Source: Desulfosporosinus youngiae DSM 17734 (GTDB lineage: Bacteria > Bacillota > Desulfitobacteriia > Desulfitobacteriales > Desulfitobacteriaceae). Taken from it: a DNA stretch of 64,000 nucleotides. Below the pieces are notes generated by a model. The model worked only from the letters and a program-made list of their open reading frames with translations, ran no database searches and was not told the DNA's origin. Below, in pieces: positions 45,319 through 54,936 of this stretch. The stretch is from assembly GCF_000244895.1 (NCBI RefSeq), contig NZ_CM001441.1:3492226-3556225 (forward strand), given 5' to 3'. The first letter of the stretch is position 1. Every line of letters starts with the position of its first letter. A program made the translations under genes and the position numbers.

Positions 45319-46029
45319 TCATTTTGCTTTGGATTCTCTCGGTTTTCCCCAGGGACAGACACTGATACAAACTCCGCAGATGGATTTGCCGATTTCGGGC
45401 CGTTTTGCGAAGTTATTTACTTTTTCTAAACAGCGCGAAAAGTGAAGGGCCTCATCCCTCGTTTGGGGATGATCTTCCCAGACTCCCCCTTTAATAGCCG
45501 CTGCCGGACAAGCATTCCGGCAGTTTTGACATGTACCGCAGCGATTGGGCATCATGGGATCAGGCTCAAGGGCTGCATTGGTAAGCAGGGTTGCTAAGCG
45601 GACTCGCGGGCCATACCCGGGAGTAACAAGCAAAAGGCTTTTCCCCTGCCAGCCGAGTCCTGCCGCCTTAGCCATTGCTTTATGAGATATATGCCCCATC
45701 CAATCAACCTTATCGACAATTTGTGACGCAGGAATAGCCAGAGCACGAAAGCCTTCCCGAATAATGTTTCTCTGGAGGCGTAAGGTGATATCATCTAGAA
45801 GAATATTCGCGGCCAAATAATGATGAAGGTAGAGAGGGGTTGGTTCATCTTTAATTTGTTCAAAAACATCCGGGGAAAGAGCAACAGCAATAACGATGGC
45901 ATGAGTATAATGCTCAAGGAGTTCCTTTGGTTCAGTGGGAATCCCGGCAACCCGCTGCAAGTCGGCTATTCCAACCAAATCCGCCCCTAGTTCGATAGCC
46001 TTCTGCTTAATTTCTAAGGCACTAATCAC
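45319..46029 (-). CDS. QueG-like 4Fe-4S double-cluster protein
   Basis: A 236-residue relative of epoxyqueuosine reductase and of the corrinoid-interacting part of reductive dehalogenases. It has GLGWQGKSLLLVTPGYGPR, ferredoxin motif CGTCQNCRNACP, a separated Cys (FSRCLEK) and CGVCISVCPWG. It lacks the C-terminal tail of QueG. Its position downstream of corrinoid methyltransferase genes suggests a redox role with corrinoid proteins, which is an inference. Confidence 0.8.
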   Translation of the reverse strand: MISALEIKQKAIELGADLVGIADLQRVAGIPTEPKELLEHYTHAIVIAVALSPDVFEQIKDEPTPLYLHHYLAANILLDDITLRLQRNIIREGFRALAIPASQIVDKVDWMGHISHKAMAKAAGLGWQGKSLLLVTPGYGPRVRLATLLTNAALEPDPMMPNRCGTCQNCRNACPAAAIKGGVWEDHPQTRDEALHFSRCLEKVNNFAKRPEIGKSICGVCISVCPWGKPRESKAK

Positions 46030-46047
46030 AAAATCATCTCCACTCTA

Positions 46048-46725
46048 TCATTGAAACTGTTGACTCATTTCTTCACTATAAGGGGCTCTTCTGTTTGGAC
46101 AATTATCACGGGGACATAATTGGCAGTTTTCGAAGGTGCTTTCTTTGGGAAAACGAATACCTGAAACCGTCTTAACCGGAAGCAGCAGATAACTATTGGT
46201 AAGTTGAACTCCGATTGACTCCTCTACATTCCCTAAAAGCTCAAAAAGTGGTTTTTGTTCCGTGATCGGCCAGTCTGGTAAGGAGCCCGGATTCATATTG
46301 GCAGCATGTCCTAAGCCAAATTCCTGTTCCAAAAAGGACACAAACTCCTGCCGGGCAAAATTCAGGACCATCTCCTTGATCATATCCACACAATAGCTTA
46401 TAAAGAAATCATCAAATTGTTTAGACCAAACCTCCAGCTCCGTCCCGCAGGTAACTATATAAGGAAAGACCATAGAAGCATCTTCTAGATTTACCCTCAG
46501 GATATGACTGGTAAATTTGATTCCGTCGATGACTACAAAATCATCTCCCTTTGCTTCAACCAATGATTTTTTAAACATCACTTTGGGTCTGGCGATTAAC
46601 TCAGCTTCAGCCGCCAGATCTAGTATTTCAGAGAGTTCAGCACTGTTCTCAGCCAAGTGCAGCTTTTCCTGAAGTTTTGCTAAATCCAGTTTACAGCGGA
46701 TATTGTCCAACACAACGGCATCCAT
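46048..46725 (-). CDS. Methionine-synthase-activation-domain-like protein
   Basis: A 225-residue protein resembling the AdoMet-binding activation domain of cobalamin-dependent methionine synthase: MNPGSLPDWPITEQKPLFEL, LTNSYLLLPVKTVSGIRF. The C terminus has a Cys cluster (CQLCPRDNCPNR). Such stand-alone proteins accompany corrinoid methyltransferases. It ends 18 bases before the QueG-like gene. Confidence 0.8.
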   Translation of the reverse strand: MDAVVLDNIRCKLDLAKLQEKLHLAENSAELSEILDLAAEAELIARPKVMFKKSLVEAKGDDFVVIDGIKFTSHILRVNLEDASMVFPYIVTCGTELEVWSKQFDDFFISYCVDMIKEMVLNFARQEFVSFLEQEFGLGHAANMNPGSLPDWPITEQKPLFELLGNVEESIGVQLTNSYLLLPVKTVSGIRFPKESTFENCQLCPRDNCPNRRAPYSEEMSQQFQ

Positions 46726-46932
46726 TCCATTCTAGTCCCCTTCCCCCACTTCATTATTACTTACTTTATTATAACTGAGTATTTTCACAATTAAAGATTA
46801 AACAATATCAGGGCTACATAAGAAACCGTACTTTCACCATTATTATAAGGGATTCCTGAATCTTTGACCAAGGCCATTACATCAATTCCATTGGCTTCAG
46901 GCTATCAAAACAACTAAGCAAACTATTGTATT

Positions 46933-46968
46933 AAAACCAAGGAAGCCGGCATAGTCTTCCTTGGTTTT
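46933..46968 (-). terminator. Terminator of the O-demethylase-type operon
   Basis: AAAACCAAGGAAG / CTTCCTTGGTTTT, 44 bases after the stop at 47012. It separates the operon from the activation genes. Confidence 0.8.
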
Positions 46969-47011
46969 AAACAGTTAGTTCGCTTCTAACTTCAGCACTT
47001 GTGGAGTTATA

Positions 47012-48163
47012 TCAGTATTTGCAGTTATCCTGGAACGTCTCCCACATAGCGATAAAGTTCTCAATAGGGACGTCATCCTGGATATTGTGAACTGCCGAGA
47101 ACACGAAGCCCCCATCTTTAGCGAAGGCATCAATGTTTCTCTTGGTTTCTTCTCTAACTTGCTCGGGCGTTCCGTTGGGAAGGGTGGATTGTGTATTGAT
47201 CCCGCCGCCCCAGAATACAATGTCTTTGCCAAATCTGCTCTTTAACAGCTCAGGGCTCATATCCGCAGCGGCAATCTGTACAGGATTCAGAATATCATAC
47301 CCTGCTTCAATGATATCCGGTAAGGCCGCTGTGACCGAGCCGCAGCTGTGCAGGGTTATTTTAACATCTCCTTTGGATTTAATATACTCATTCAGTTTCT
47401 TGTGAAAAGGAAGGATCATCTCTCTGATAAGTTTTGGAGAAACAAAGGTTCCGCGCTGTGTGCCGAAATCATCAGCTTCACTGGTAACATCGATCAAGCC
47501 GCCGTAAACCTCAAAGATATTGTCGTAAAACTCCATCTTCTTTTCGAGATGCTTTTCCATAAACGGAATACAGCGTTCCGGCTCAGCTATTAACATGGCC
47601 AGCCAGTTTTCAAAACCCCAGATCAAGGGACCGGTTTGCAGAAAGCCATTACCAAACTGTTCGGAAATGGTGGTGGCAAATCCTGCCGCCCGGTAGTCTT
47701 CCAGTTCCTTTCGTCCCGCCTTATCAAATTTGTCCGGTGTAGGCCATACGAATTTTTTGTCGTCTTCCTCATCCTCGGCATCTCCCAAAGCACACCCGGC
47801 TAAATCGTAATATAGCCCTTGAAGCTTTGGCATTCTGTAGACAGTTCCCCAATCATTTCGATAGAAATAACTGTTATCGTCTTCCCACTTCTTAGCATAG
47901 TAACTTTCACCTTGTTTGATGGGTTTGAGTCTGGCGGCACGCACATCACAGCCTAAGAGATCCATTACCTTGTCGGATGCATAGACAAGCTGGTAAGGTA
48001 TATGACACATTTCCAAGGTTTCTTCTTTAATGCCAAAGTAATCTAAAAGCTTTACATAAAAATACTTTGTAAATTTACACGAGCATCCGGCTCCCAGATC
48101 AAGCGGGATACGATCCGGTTCTTTATGATTCAGTGCACATAAAACTCTTTCGCGACGGTTCAT
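47012..48163 (-). CDS. UroD-family corrinoid methyltransferase (MtvB/OdmB-like)
   Basis: A 383-residue methyltransferase with the uroporphyrinogen decarboxylase fold: MNRRERVLCALNHKEPDRIP at the N terminus, EADDFGTQRGTFVSP, LHSCGSVTAALPDIIEAGYD and DIVFWGGGINTQ. This branch transfers methyl groups from methoxylated aromatics or similar compounds to a corrinoid protein. GGAGGTAG supports the start. It is the last gene of the MFS/methyl-THF-methyltransferase/corrinoid-protein operon. The substrate cannot be read from sequence alone. Confidence 0.85.
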   Translation of the reverse strand: MNRRERVLCALNHKEPDRIPLDLGAGCSCKFTKYFYVKLLDYFGIKEETLEMCHIPYQLVYASDKVMDLLGCDVRAARLKPIKQGESYYAKKWEDDNSYFYRNDWGTVYRMPKLQGLYYDLAGCALGDAEDEEDDKKFVWPTPDKFDKAGRKELEDYRAAGFATTISEQFGNGFLQTGPLIWGFENWLAMLIAEPERCIPFMEKHLEKKMEFYDNIFEVYGGLIDVTSEADDFGTQRGTFVSPKLIREMILPFHKKLNEYIKSKGDVKITLHSCGSVTAALPDIIEAGYDILNPVQIAAADMSPELLKSRFGKDIVFWGGGINTQSTLPNGTPEQVREETKRNIDAFAKDGGFVFSAVHNIQDDVPIENFIAMWETFQDNCKY

Positions 48164-48214
48164 TCTTCTACCTCCTGTTATTGCAATTCATCAATCATCT
48201 TAAGCTGCCGCAAG

Positions 48215-48850
48215 TTAAGCAACGAAGGCTTTGGCAATAGCTGCTGCCGATGCCGCATCAGCAGCAAAAGCATCCGCACCAATCTGATCCGCAAATTCCT
48301 GGGTTATAGGTGCACCGCCGACCATTATCTTAACTTGGTCTTTTAAACCGGCTTCAATAATTGCGGCTACCGATTGTTTTAAAGAAGGCATGGTTGTGGT
48401 TAATAAAGCTGAAAGACCAACAAGGTTGCAATCCGGATTGGCTTTGATGGCCTCGATGAATTTTTCCGCTGAAACGTCAACACCTAAATCGATGACAGCA
48501 TATCCGGCACTTTCAACCATCATAGCAACAAGGTTTTTGCCGATATCGTGCAAGTCGCCTTCTACTGTACCAACGATGAATTTACCCAGTACAGCAGTCT
48601 GACCGCCGGCTAAATGGGGTTTTAACAGCTCCACCCCTTCTTTCATGGCACGGGCAGCTACGAGCATCTCAGGGACATAAATCTCATTAGCTTTAAATTT
48701 TTCACCCACAATGCTCATTGCCTGAATCATCCCTTGATTTAAGATATCGATGGGCTGACACCCTTCCGCCAATGCTTCTTCCACAAGAGTTTTCATCATT
48801 TTCTTCTTGCCCGATTCAATTGCTTTTAAGATTTCTTGAATTTTCGACAT
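48215..48850 (-). CDS. Methyltransferase corrinoid protein (MtvC/MtbC-type)
   Basis: A 211-residue cobalamin carrier. A four-helix cap (residues 1-85) is followed by a Rossmann domain with GTVEGDLHDIGKNLVAMM, whose DxHxxG His is the lower cobalt ligand, and LVGLSALLTTTMPSLKQ, KIMVGGAPITQ. GGAGGG precedes the ATG at 48850. It would shuttle methyl groups between the UroD-like enzyme and the THF methyltransferase next to it. Confidence 0.94.
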   Translation of the reverse strand: MSKIQEILKAIESGKKKMMKTLVEEALAEGCQPIDILNQGMIQAMSIVGEKFKANEIYVPEMLVAARAMKEGVELLKPHLAGGQTAVLGKFIVGTVEGDLHDIGKNLVAMMVESAGYAVIDLGVDVSAEKFIEAIKANPDCNLVGLSALLTTTMPSLKQSVAAIIEAGLKDQVKIMVGGAPITQEFADQIGADAFAADAASAAAIAKAFVA

Positions 48851-48894
48851 CTTTAAACCCTCCATTTGTGCTTAAACACTAATTATTTTTTTAA

Positions 48895-49704
48895 TTAAGT
48901 TTTTGGCAAAGGCCCAATTAAACCATCTCTAAATGCGGAGATATATTCCAAGCAGTATTCATCCTTCTCCAGGAGTGCTTTTGCTGCGTAGACCATCCCT
49001 AATAAATCTCTGTTTGTAGGGTCAATAATTGCGCTGTCCATGCCGGCGTTTAGGGCTAATACCATAAATGCCTGGTTAATTAATTTACGAGCAGGCAGTC
49101 CGAAGGAAATATTGCTTAAGCCGCTTGTTACATGGATCGTTGGATATCGTTTTCTTATTTCCCTTGCACATTCTGCGAACGTGGTTAAAGCAGTTTCATT
49201 CGTCGATAAAGTCTCTACCAACGGATCAATATGCAAGCGGGACGGATCAATCTTGAATTCTTTTGCCCTCTTCATAATCGTTTCAAAGACTTCTAAGCGT
49301 TTTTCTACGGAGTTAGGAATCCCCTTGCCATCACATAGCAGCGCTACGCATTCCCATTCGGTATCAGCGATAACCGGGAATATTACGTCTATTTTTTCAC
49401 CCTCCAGAGACACAGAGTTGACCAAGCCTGTTTTTTTACAAAAGGGTATTGCCGCCGCACAGGAATGGGGACTGGGACTGTCAATACAGATGGGTATATC
49501 AGTAACTTCCTGTACTAAATCGATCAGCCATTTCAGGGTCCGGACTTCGTGTTCTACTTCTACCGAAGCACAAACATCAAGATAATCAGCACCTGCTTCT
49601 GCCTGCCTTTTAGCACAATCTCGAATATAATTTTCATCCTTTTCCCGAATAGCTTTAGCCATCGATGGAATAGAGCCGTTTATTTTCTCACCTATAATAA
49701 TCAT
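48895..49704 (-). CDS. Methyltetrahydrofolate:corrinoid methyltransferase (MtvA-like)
   Basis: A 269-residue pterin-binding TIM barrel: MIIIGEKINGSIPSMAKAIR, AEAGADYLDVCASV, CDGKGIPNS, DPLVETLSTN, GLSNISFGLPARKLINQAF. It passes the methyl group to tetrahydrofolate. Paralogue of the gene at 1496. It lies between the MFS and corrinoid-protein genes. Confidence 0.92.
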   Translation of the reverse strand: MIIIGEKINGSIPSMAKAIREKDENYIRDCAKRQAEAGADYLDVCASVEVEHEVRTLKWLIDLVQEVTDIPICIDSPSPHSCAAAIPFCKKTGLVNSVSLEGEKIDVIFPVIADTEWECVALLCDGKGIPNSVEKRLEVFETIMKRAKEFKIDPSRLHIDPLVETLSTNETALTTFAECAREIRKRYPTIHVTSGLSNISFGLPARKLINQAFMVLALNAGMDSAIIDPTNRDLLGMVYAAKALLEKDEYCLEYISAFRDGLIGPLPKT

Positions 49705-49761
49705 TGATTTTTATTTTCCTCCTGCTCATAGGATTTTTGGAGTCTACTTTTATTGGAGAAT

Positions 49762-51135
49762 TTAAGCGGAAATCTCCTCAAGTACTTTTCCTTTGGTTTC
49801 TATACCCAAAACTCCCACGACAAGTGCTGCTAACACGAAGCAAGCTGCTCCGAGGGCGAATACACCTGATTGTCCCGTTACCGGCAGAATTATCGCCACA
49901 ATTGAAGGACCTAAAAGTGATCCTAACCTGCCCACTGCAGAGGCGAAACCAGAGCCGGTCGCCCGCGACCTGGTAGGATAAAGTTCCGGAGTATAAGCAT
50001 ATATGGATGACCACATCCCAAAGAGGAAGAACTGCATACATAGGCCGTAAAGAATCAGTGTGGTAAGAGATGTGGCTGTCCCATAGAAGTAAGCCGAAAT
50101 TGCACAGCCCAGCAGCACCGTAATAATTGTTACTTTACGTCCTTTTGCTTCGATAAAATAAGCAGCCGTGAAGAATCCCGGAACTCCGGCAAGTGAAATA
50201 ACGATTGTATAGAAGACGGATTTAGTAACCGAATAACCTGCTTCCTGCAAGAAAGCCCCCAGCCAAGTCGTTATCCCATAGTATCCCAGTAAGGCAAAGA
50301 ACCACAAAGACCAGACCATAATCGTTCGTTTAACATATCCCGGTGCCCAGAGTTCGAAGAACGAAAACTTCTTTGACCGCGGGGCAGCTACGGAATCCTT
50401 AATGTTTTGAACAGGCGGCAGCTCCTGTCCATAGCTTTTTCTTACTTCTTCTTCAAAGACCAACATAACCTTATTAGCCTCTTCGTGTTGGCCGCTGGCA
50501 TCTAACCAGCGGGGGGATTCTGGCACAATACGTCTAATAACAAGTACAAAAATAGCTGGAATACCTTCACATAGAAATACCATGCGCCAACCACCGATCG
50601 GCAGGATAAAATAAGCTAACAGTCCGGCAGCGATGAAACCAATAGGCCAGAAGCCTTCCAGTAAAGCAATATACCGCCCGCGATTCTTAGCGGGGATAAA
50701 CTCGGATACCAGAGATTGTCCGATGGGAAACTCCATGCCCATTCCAAATCCTAATAGAATTCTGGCGATAGCTAAGGTTTCAACATTTGGAGAGAATGCA
50801 CATAGGAAGCTGGCAGAACCCCACAGGATCATACTGGTCTGGAAAACGATCTTACGCCCAAATTTGTCAGCGAGCATTCCCGCGATAGCTGCGCCCAGAA
50901 ACATTCCCAGGAAACTTGCACTTGAGAGCAGGCCTGCCTGAACTGTCGTCAGCTGAAAATCTGCTTTAATGGATCCCAGGACAAAGGTTAGCATACCTAG
51001 GTCCATCGAATCGAAAAACCAAGCAGTTGCAATGATATAAAAGATCTTTTTTTGGTAACCAGTAAGCGGCAATCGTTCCAACCTTTGAGGTATAGCGAAA
51101 TTTTTACCGTAAATAGTTTCTGCTGGTTGTGCCAT
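49762..51135 (-). CDS. MFS transporter (aromatic acid/sugar-acid type)
   Basis: A 457-residue transporter with 12 predicted helices and MFS motifs GMLADKFGRKIVFQ (loop 2-3), GMEFPIGQSLVSEFIPAKNR (helix 5 region) and AKGRKVTI (loop 8-9). It resembles the AAHS/SP branch that takes up aromatic acids. As first gene of the demethylase operon it probably imports the methoxylated substrate. GGAGG supports the start. Confidence 0.88.
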   Translation of the reverse strand: MAQPAETIYGKNFAIPQRLERLPLTGYQKKIFYIIATAWFFDSMDLGMLTFVLGSIKADFQLTTVQAGLLSSASFLGMFLGAAIAGMLADKFGRKIVFQTSMILWGSASFLCAFSPNVETLAIARILLGFGMGMEFPIGQSLVSEFIPAKNRGRYIALLEGFWPIGFIAAGLLAYFILPIGGWRMVFLCEGIPAIFVLVIRRIVPESPRWLDASGQHEEANKVMLVFEEEVRKSYGQELPPVQNIKDSVAAPRSKKFSFFELWAPGYVKRTIMVWSLWFFALLGYYGITTWLGAFLQEAGYSVTKSVFYTIVISLAGVPGFFTAAYFIEAKGRKVTIITVLLGCAISAYFYGTATSLTTLILYGLCMQFFLFGMWSSIYAYTPELYPTRSRATGSGFASAVGRLGSLLGPSIVAIILPVTGQSGVFALGAACFVLAALVVGVLGIETKGKVLEEISA

Positions 51136-51281
51136 CTAGTAATGCCTCCATTCCATTCAATTTCTATAGATTCTCCGTTCTTATCCATTTCTAACGATTT
51201 GGTCTGAGTTCAATCTAATTATCTCGTCATATTTATTACATATCTCCTTTCATTCGCGTTTTTTCCGGCAATTTAAACCTT

Positions 51282-51297
51282 TGCAAATAGTGTGCCA
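51282..51297 (-). promoter_or_regulatory. Sigma-54 promoter of the O-demethylase-type operon
   Basis: Minus strand TGGCAC-ACTAT-TTGCA, a full match to the -24/-12 consensus, about 135 bases upstream of the MFS start codon after allowing for the transcription start. Confidence 0.9.
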
Positions 51298-51307
51298 ATA
51301 TGAAAAA

Positions 51308-51339
51308 TCAGAGTATTCAGCACTTGCAGAATACTCTGA
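51308..51339 (-). terminator. Terminator of the sigma-54 activator gene
   Basis: Arms TCAGAGTATTC and GAATACTCTGA (11 bp) around 10 bases, followed on the minus strand by TTTTT. It could alternatively be an activator site, but the T run favours a terminator. Confidence 0.65.
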
Positions 51340-51417
51340 TCAGAAAAGTAATCACTCACTATATCCTTAAACAACCCTAAAATCAACGTTTACCACATTT
51401 TATAAGCCTTTAGAGGT

Positions 51418-51456
51418 GATCAATATACTGTTCACTCAGATTCAATACTTGATCAT
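51418..51456 (-). promoter_or_regulatory. Candidate activator (UAS) site
   Basis: Imperfect inverted repeat TGATCAATATACTG ... CAATACTTGATCA about 130 bases upstream of the -24 element, a typical enhancer distance. Confidence 0.4.
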
Positions 51457-51471
51457 TCAGAGGTTCGTTCA

Positions 51472-53202
51472 TCACTCTTTAAAGCTTTTCGCCTCAATTT
51501 TATATTTCCTCATTTTGTTAACCATACTTGATTGACTAATCTTAAGCATTGCCGCCGCTTTTCGTGTACTCCCGGTTTTTCGGTATGCCTCGGCAATCAC
51601 CCGGCATTCCTCACCTTCTAAGTAGGCTTCTAAGGAGGTAATATCCCCGGTCGTTGGCTTTAATGACCGGAGGGAAGTCTCCGCTAATGCATTAATCCCT
51701 ATGCAATCCTCGCGTTGGGTAACCACTAAGCGTTCAATGGTGTTCTCCAGTTCACGGATATTTCCCGGCCAGTCATGCTCCAAAAAAACATCCATTACAT
51801 CCGGGTGAATCCATTTCTGAAATCCATACTTTAGATTAAATCTCCCCAAGAACTCCGCGACAAGAGAAAGAATATCTGCTTTGCGGTCCCTTAAAGGCGG
51901 AATATGAATGGGGACTACATTCAGCCGATAATATAAGTCCTCACGAAACTCCTTTTTTCTGACCATATCTTCCAATTGCCTGTTTGTGGCGGCAACAATT
52001 CTGACATCGAGCAAAATGGGTTTTTTGCCGCCTATTCTGGTAATTTCTTTGTCCTGAATGGCACGTAAAACCTTGACCTGTAAATCAAGGGAAAGTTCTC
52101 CGACTTCATCAAGGAATATGGTTCCGCCTTGAGCCAACTCAAACAGACCTGCTTTCCCCTCTTTTAGAGCCCCGGTAAAGGCTCCTGATTCATAGCCAAA
52201 AAACTCGGATTCAAGCAAATTGGATGGAATTGCACCACAATTAATTTTCATAAAGGGCTGCTTGGCCCGTTTACTTGCCCGATGAATTAATTGAGCGATA
52301 AGTTCTTTACCTACCCCTGTCTCCCCAAGAATCAAAACATTCGAGTCCACATTGGCCACATAATAAGCCATATCTAACTTCTTTTGCATCACTGGATCTT
52401 TGGTGATGATTTTCTGAAAGGATTGCCGGGAACGCAATTGCTCCAGTTCATACAAGTATTTGTCCCTTATCTGTTCACTTTCTGCTAATTTCCCTTTTAA
52501 TTCGTTTAATTGAGAAACATCGCGAACGGCAGTTACTACATGAGAAATGTTCCCATTCTCGTCAAAAACCGGATTCCCGCTCATCAAAAGATCCTTACCG
52601 TTTCTGATATCCATTACATTGACCTTTGACCGCCGTTCCAAGACCATTTCCGTAACCGATTTATTCATATAGCCTTGCTTTAATAAATCACGTACATGTT
52701 TGCCTACAAATTCCTTCACAGTTATCCCTGTCATTTGCTGGTAAGCACCGTTAGCCCGAACAATAATGCCTTGAGCATTCGCGACAACAATTCCGTCATC
52801 TAAAGACTCGATCACATCGTCTAAGCTTTTATTGATGGCTTTAAACGTGTCCAATTTGTGAGATAAATCCTCAAGTTCGGCAATATCCTGAAAGATTGCC
52901 ACCGCTCCAATGATCTCTTTCCCCCGCCGAATCGGGCTCCGATTAGAAACAATCTCCATGCCATTAATTTCTATGCGCTGATTAAGTTCCTTCGTGCCGG
53001 TCTCCATAACCTGGACCAATCTTGTATTGGATATTACCTGCTCGATCTGTGCTCCAATGACCTGGGCCTGAGGAATATTAAGAACTGTCGCTGCAGCTTT
53101 GTTAAAGACAATGACATCTTTGTTTCGATTGATTACAACTACACCATTATGCAGAGATTCAAAAATCTCCTGCCAGTGCCAATCATCTGTTTCGAGATTC
53201 AC
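51472..53202 (-). CDS. PAS-domain sigma-54-dependent activator
   Basis: About 576 residues: two PAS domains (FESLHNGVVVINRNKDVIVF; VIESLDDGIVVANAQGIIVR), a coiled linker, the AAA+ domain (GETGVGKELIAQLIH, GAFTGA, DEVGELS, RLNVVPIHIPPLRDR) and a Fis HTH at the C terminus (STRKAAAMLKISQSSMVNK). GTG at 53202 is chosen because AGAGGTGA lies at good spacing; an upstream GTG at 53211 has none. It directly precedes the demethylase operon and is its likely regulator. Confidence 0.92.
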   Translation of the reverse strand: MNLETDDWHWQEIFESLHNGVVVINRNKDVIVFNKAAATVLNIPQAQVIGAQIEQVISNTRLVQVMETGTKELNQRIEINGMEIVSNRSPIRRGKEIIGAVAIFQDIAELEDLSHKLDTFKAINKSLDDVIESLDDGIVVANAQGIIVRANGAYQQMTGITVKEFVGKHVRDLLKQGYMNKSVTEMVLERRSKVNVMDIRNGKDLLMSGNPVFDENGNISHVVTAVRDVSQLNELKGKLAESEQIRDKYLYELEQLRSRQSFQKIITKDPVMQKKLDMAYYVANVDSNVLILGETGVGKELIAQLIHRASKRAKQPFMKINCGAIPSNLLESEFFGYESGAFTGALKEGKAGLFELAQGGTIFLDEVGELSLDLQVKVLRAIQDKEITRIGGKKPILLDVRIVAATNRQLEDMVRKKEFREDLYYRLNVVPIHIPPLRDRKADILSLVAEFLGRFNLKYGFQKWIHPDVMDVFLEHDWPGNIRELENTIERLVVTQREDCIGINALAETSLRSLKPTTGDITSLEAYLEGEECRVIAEAYRKTGSTRKAAAMLKISQSSMVNKMRKYKIEAKSFKE

Positions 53203-53268
53203 TATCCTCACCTCTCTGAAAAGCTAAGATAAACCAACGCGTCGACGTCAGATTGATATTGTTTGCTG

Positions 53269-54705
53269 CTATCCCTGCCCAAACCCCACTATTTTCCAGC
53301 CGGTTTGCGGAGTTTCATAAACCATGGAGCAGCCCCAGAACTGTACACCGCTGCTGATTATGTTTTCATTAACGTATGCCAGGTTTACAGTTACCCTGTA
53401 TGTTTTATGGTTTTCGTCAGTCTCAGCATTTTTTAATAAATCTGTTTTTAAAAGTGCAGCGGACTTCAAATTACTGAATGGATCTTTTGATTCATGGATG
53501 TCCGCACAAGTGAGCGGCAAACTGATCATTTCATTATACAGCCTATGGTTGAGCATATTTGTTGTTAAGTTTTCCAACATAGTCTGCTTCGAAATGCAAG
53601 CCTCTGCACGTTTACTATCTTTTTTACCAAGGGCTTGGAAATATTCTTCAATAACTTGCTCCGGAGATAGCTTAGCCAGCCTTTGCTCACCGGCGCCGGC
53701 TGTGATTTTGCCTTCAAGCCATTCGTTAAATAAAACGCCGGCTATTTGTTCAAAACCATTGCTCTTTAAGCTGCAGGCAGAAAACACGCTATGCCGGCCG
53801 GCACTGATAAATGCTCCTATGATACCGCTCTGATTCTTGACGACAATCCCTCTGGTATTTTTGTTTGGATTAGATACCGGCGGCATTCCCTCACGGATTC
53901 TATAGATTTCCACATCAACATTTGAACCTGCATATTTGCTGATATCCAGTCCAATGTCCTTTGAAAGTTCATTATTATAAGCGAAATAATATGAGTTGGA
54001 GTTAAAGCCTGAAAAGCTTTCTATATCATTCAGTTTAAGTTTCATACTATTTATTTTATAGTCAAGAGTCCAGCCATACTCTTTAAAGAGGGCAACTGCA
54101 TTGTTATCCATATCGGCACTTATATTGGGGTTTTCCAATAGTGAGTCTGCATAACGGGCATAGTCGGTTCCAATGTCATGCAGTCCGCCGTCTTTTTCCA
54201 AATATGCTTTATCATATAGGGTATTATAAAGAAGTTGGCAAGCGTAACCGCCGCTTTCCGAAGATAATTCAATAATATATTTTTGTATTATACCATTGTT
54301 TGATAAATCAGGCGTTTCCCCTTCATGGCTTTTAGCGGATTTAAGCATAGAATCAATATCCGCGACAAATTTAGGCTCGCTAGTTTCAAACTCATTTGCA
54401 TGTTTAAAGCCCATCATCTCAGAGATATATTTGACCTTCACTTTATTATAATCTGTCTTAAAGCCGTCTAAACGTTCAGGATCTTCTCCATCTTTTTCAT
54501 AGGATTCATACCATACTCTGTCCGAATCAATTTTATCTTGATGATCTGCGCTTACACCATTTGTCAAATATATATCTCCCACCAACACAGCAAGCGCAAT
54601 TGCTGCTGCACTTAACCCAACGGCAGGTTTTTTAAAACTGAGGATGGATTTAATCCTTGATGCTTTAATCTTATCGACCACAGATATGAAACTATCTTTC
54701 AGCAT
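53269..54705 (-). CDS. Membrane-anchored protein of unknown function
   Basis: A 478-residue protein with one N-terminal membrane helix (VGLSAAAIALAVLVGDIYL) after a basic cytoplasmic end, and a large outer domain. The C-terminal 130 residues (LSPEQVIEEYFQALGKKDSK, WKIVGFGQG) resemble DUF4829/4830-type domains attached to clostridial anti-sigma or sensor proteins. No sigma factor gene is adjacent. GGAGGG supports the start. Confidence 0.6.
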   Translation of the reverse strand: MLKDSFISVVDKIKASRIKSILSFKKPAVGLSAAAIALAVLVGDIYLTNGVSADHQDKIDSDRVWYESYEKDGEDPERLDGFKTDYNKVKVKYISEMMGFKHANEFETSEPKFVADIDSMLKSAKSHEGETPDLSNNGIIQKYIIELSSESGGYACQLLYNTLYDKAYLEKDGGLHDIGTDYARYADSLLENPNISADMDNNAVALFKEYGWTLDYKINSMKLKLNDIESFSGFNSNSYYFAYNNELSKDIGLDISKYAGSNVDVEIYRIREGMPPVSNPNKNTRGIVVKNQSGIIGAFISAGRHSVFSACSLKSNGFEQIAGVLFNEWLEGKITAGAGEQRLAKLSPEQVIEEYFQALGKKDSKRAEACISKQTMLENLTTNMLNHRLYNEMISLPLTCADIHESKDPFSNLKSAALLKTDLLKNAETDENHKTYRVTVNLAYVNENIISSGVQFWGCSMVYETPQTGWKIVGFGQG

Positions 54706-54738
54706 GGCTTAGTCCCTCCATTATTGTTTACCACAAAA

Positions 54739-54893
54739 CGAATTAGGTTTATCTAAACAAACCTAACCTTTAGGCTATTCTAATAAGCCTAATTCGTCAA
54801 GAAATTCTGAAAAACTATTTTTAATAACAAACCTCAATTCCAAGCCCTTTCTTGAAAAACAAGTTTGTCAAAAAAGGGCTTGGAATTGAGGTC
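54739..54893. repeat. Nested inverted repeats
   Basis: Two structures: ACGAATTAGG (54739-54748) with CCTAATTCGT (54789-54798), enclosing further AACCTAA/TTAGG copies; and a perfect 20-bp stem at 54832-54851 / 54874-54893 (half-site ACCTCAATTCCAAGCCCTTT). The second may terminate the toxin-antitoxin transcript. Confidence 0.7.
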
Positions 54894-54936
54894 AAAAAGA
54901 TACCACTGCTTCGGTAAACAAAAATAAGTGCAGCCG

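Noticed and set aside
51308-51339. Inverted repeat considered as the activator binding site for the demethylase operon
   Set aside because: It is only about 10 bases from the -24 element and is followed by a T run, so a terminator is the better reading.
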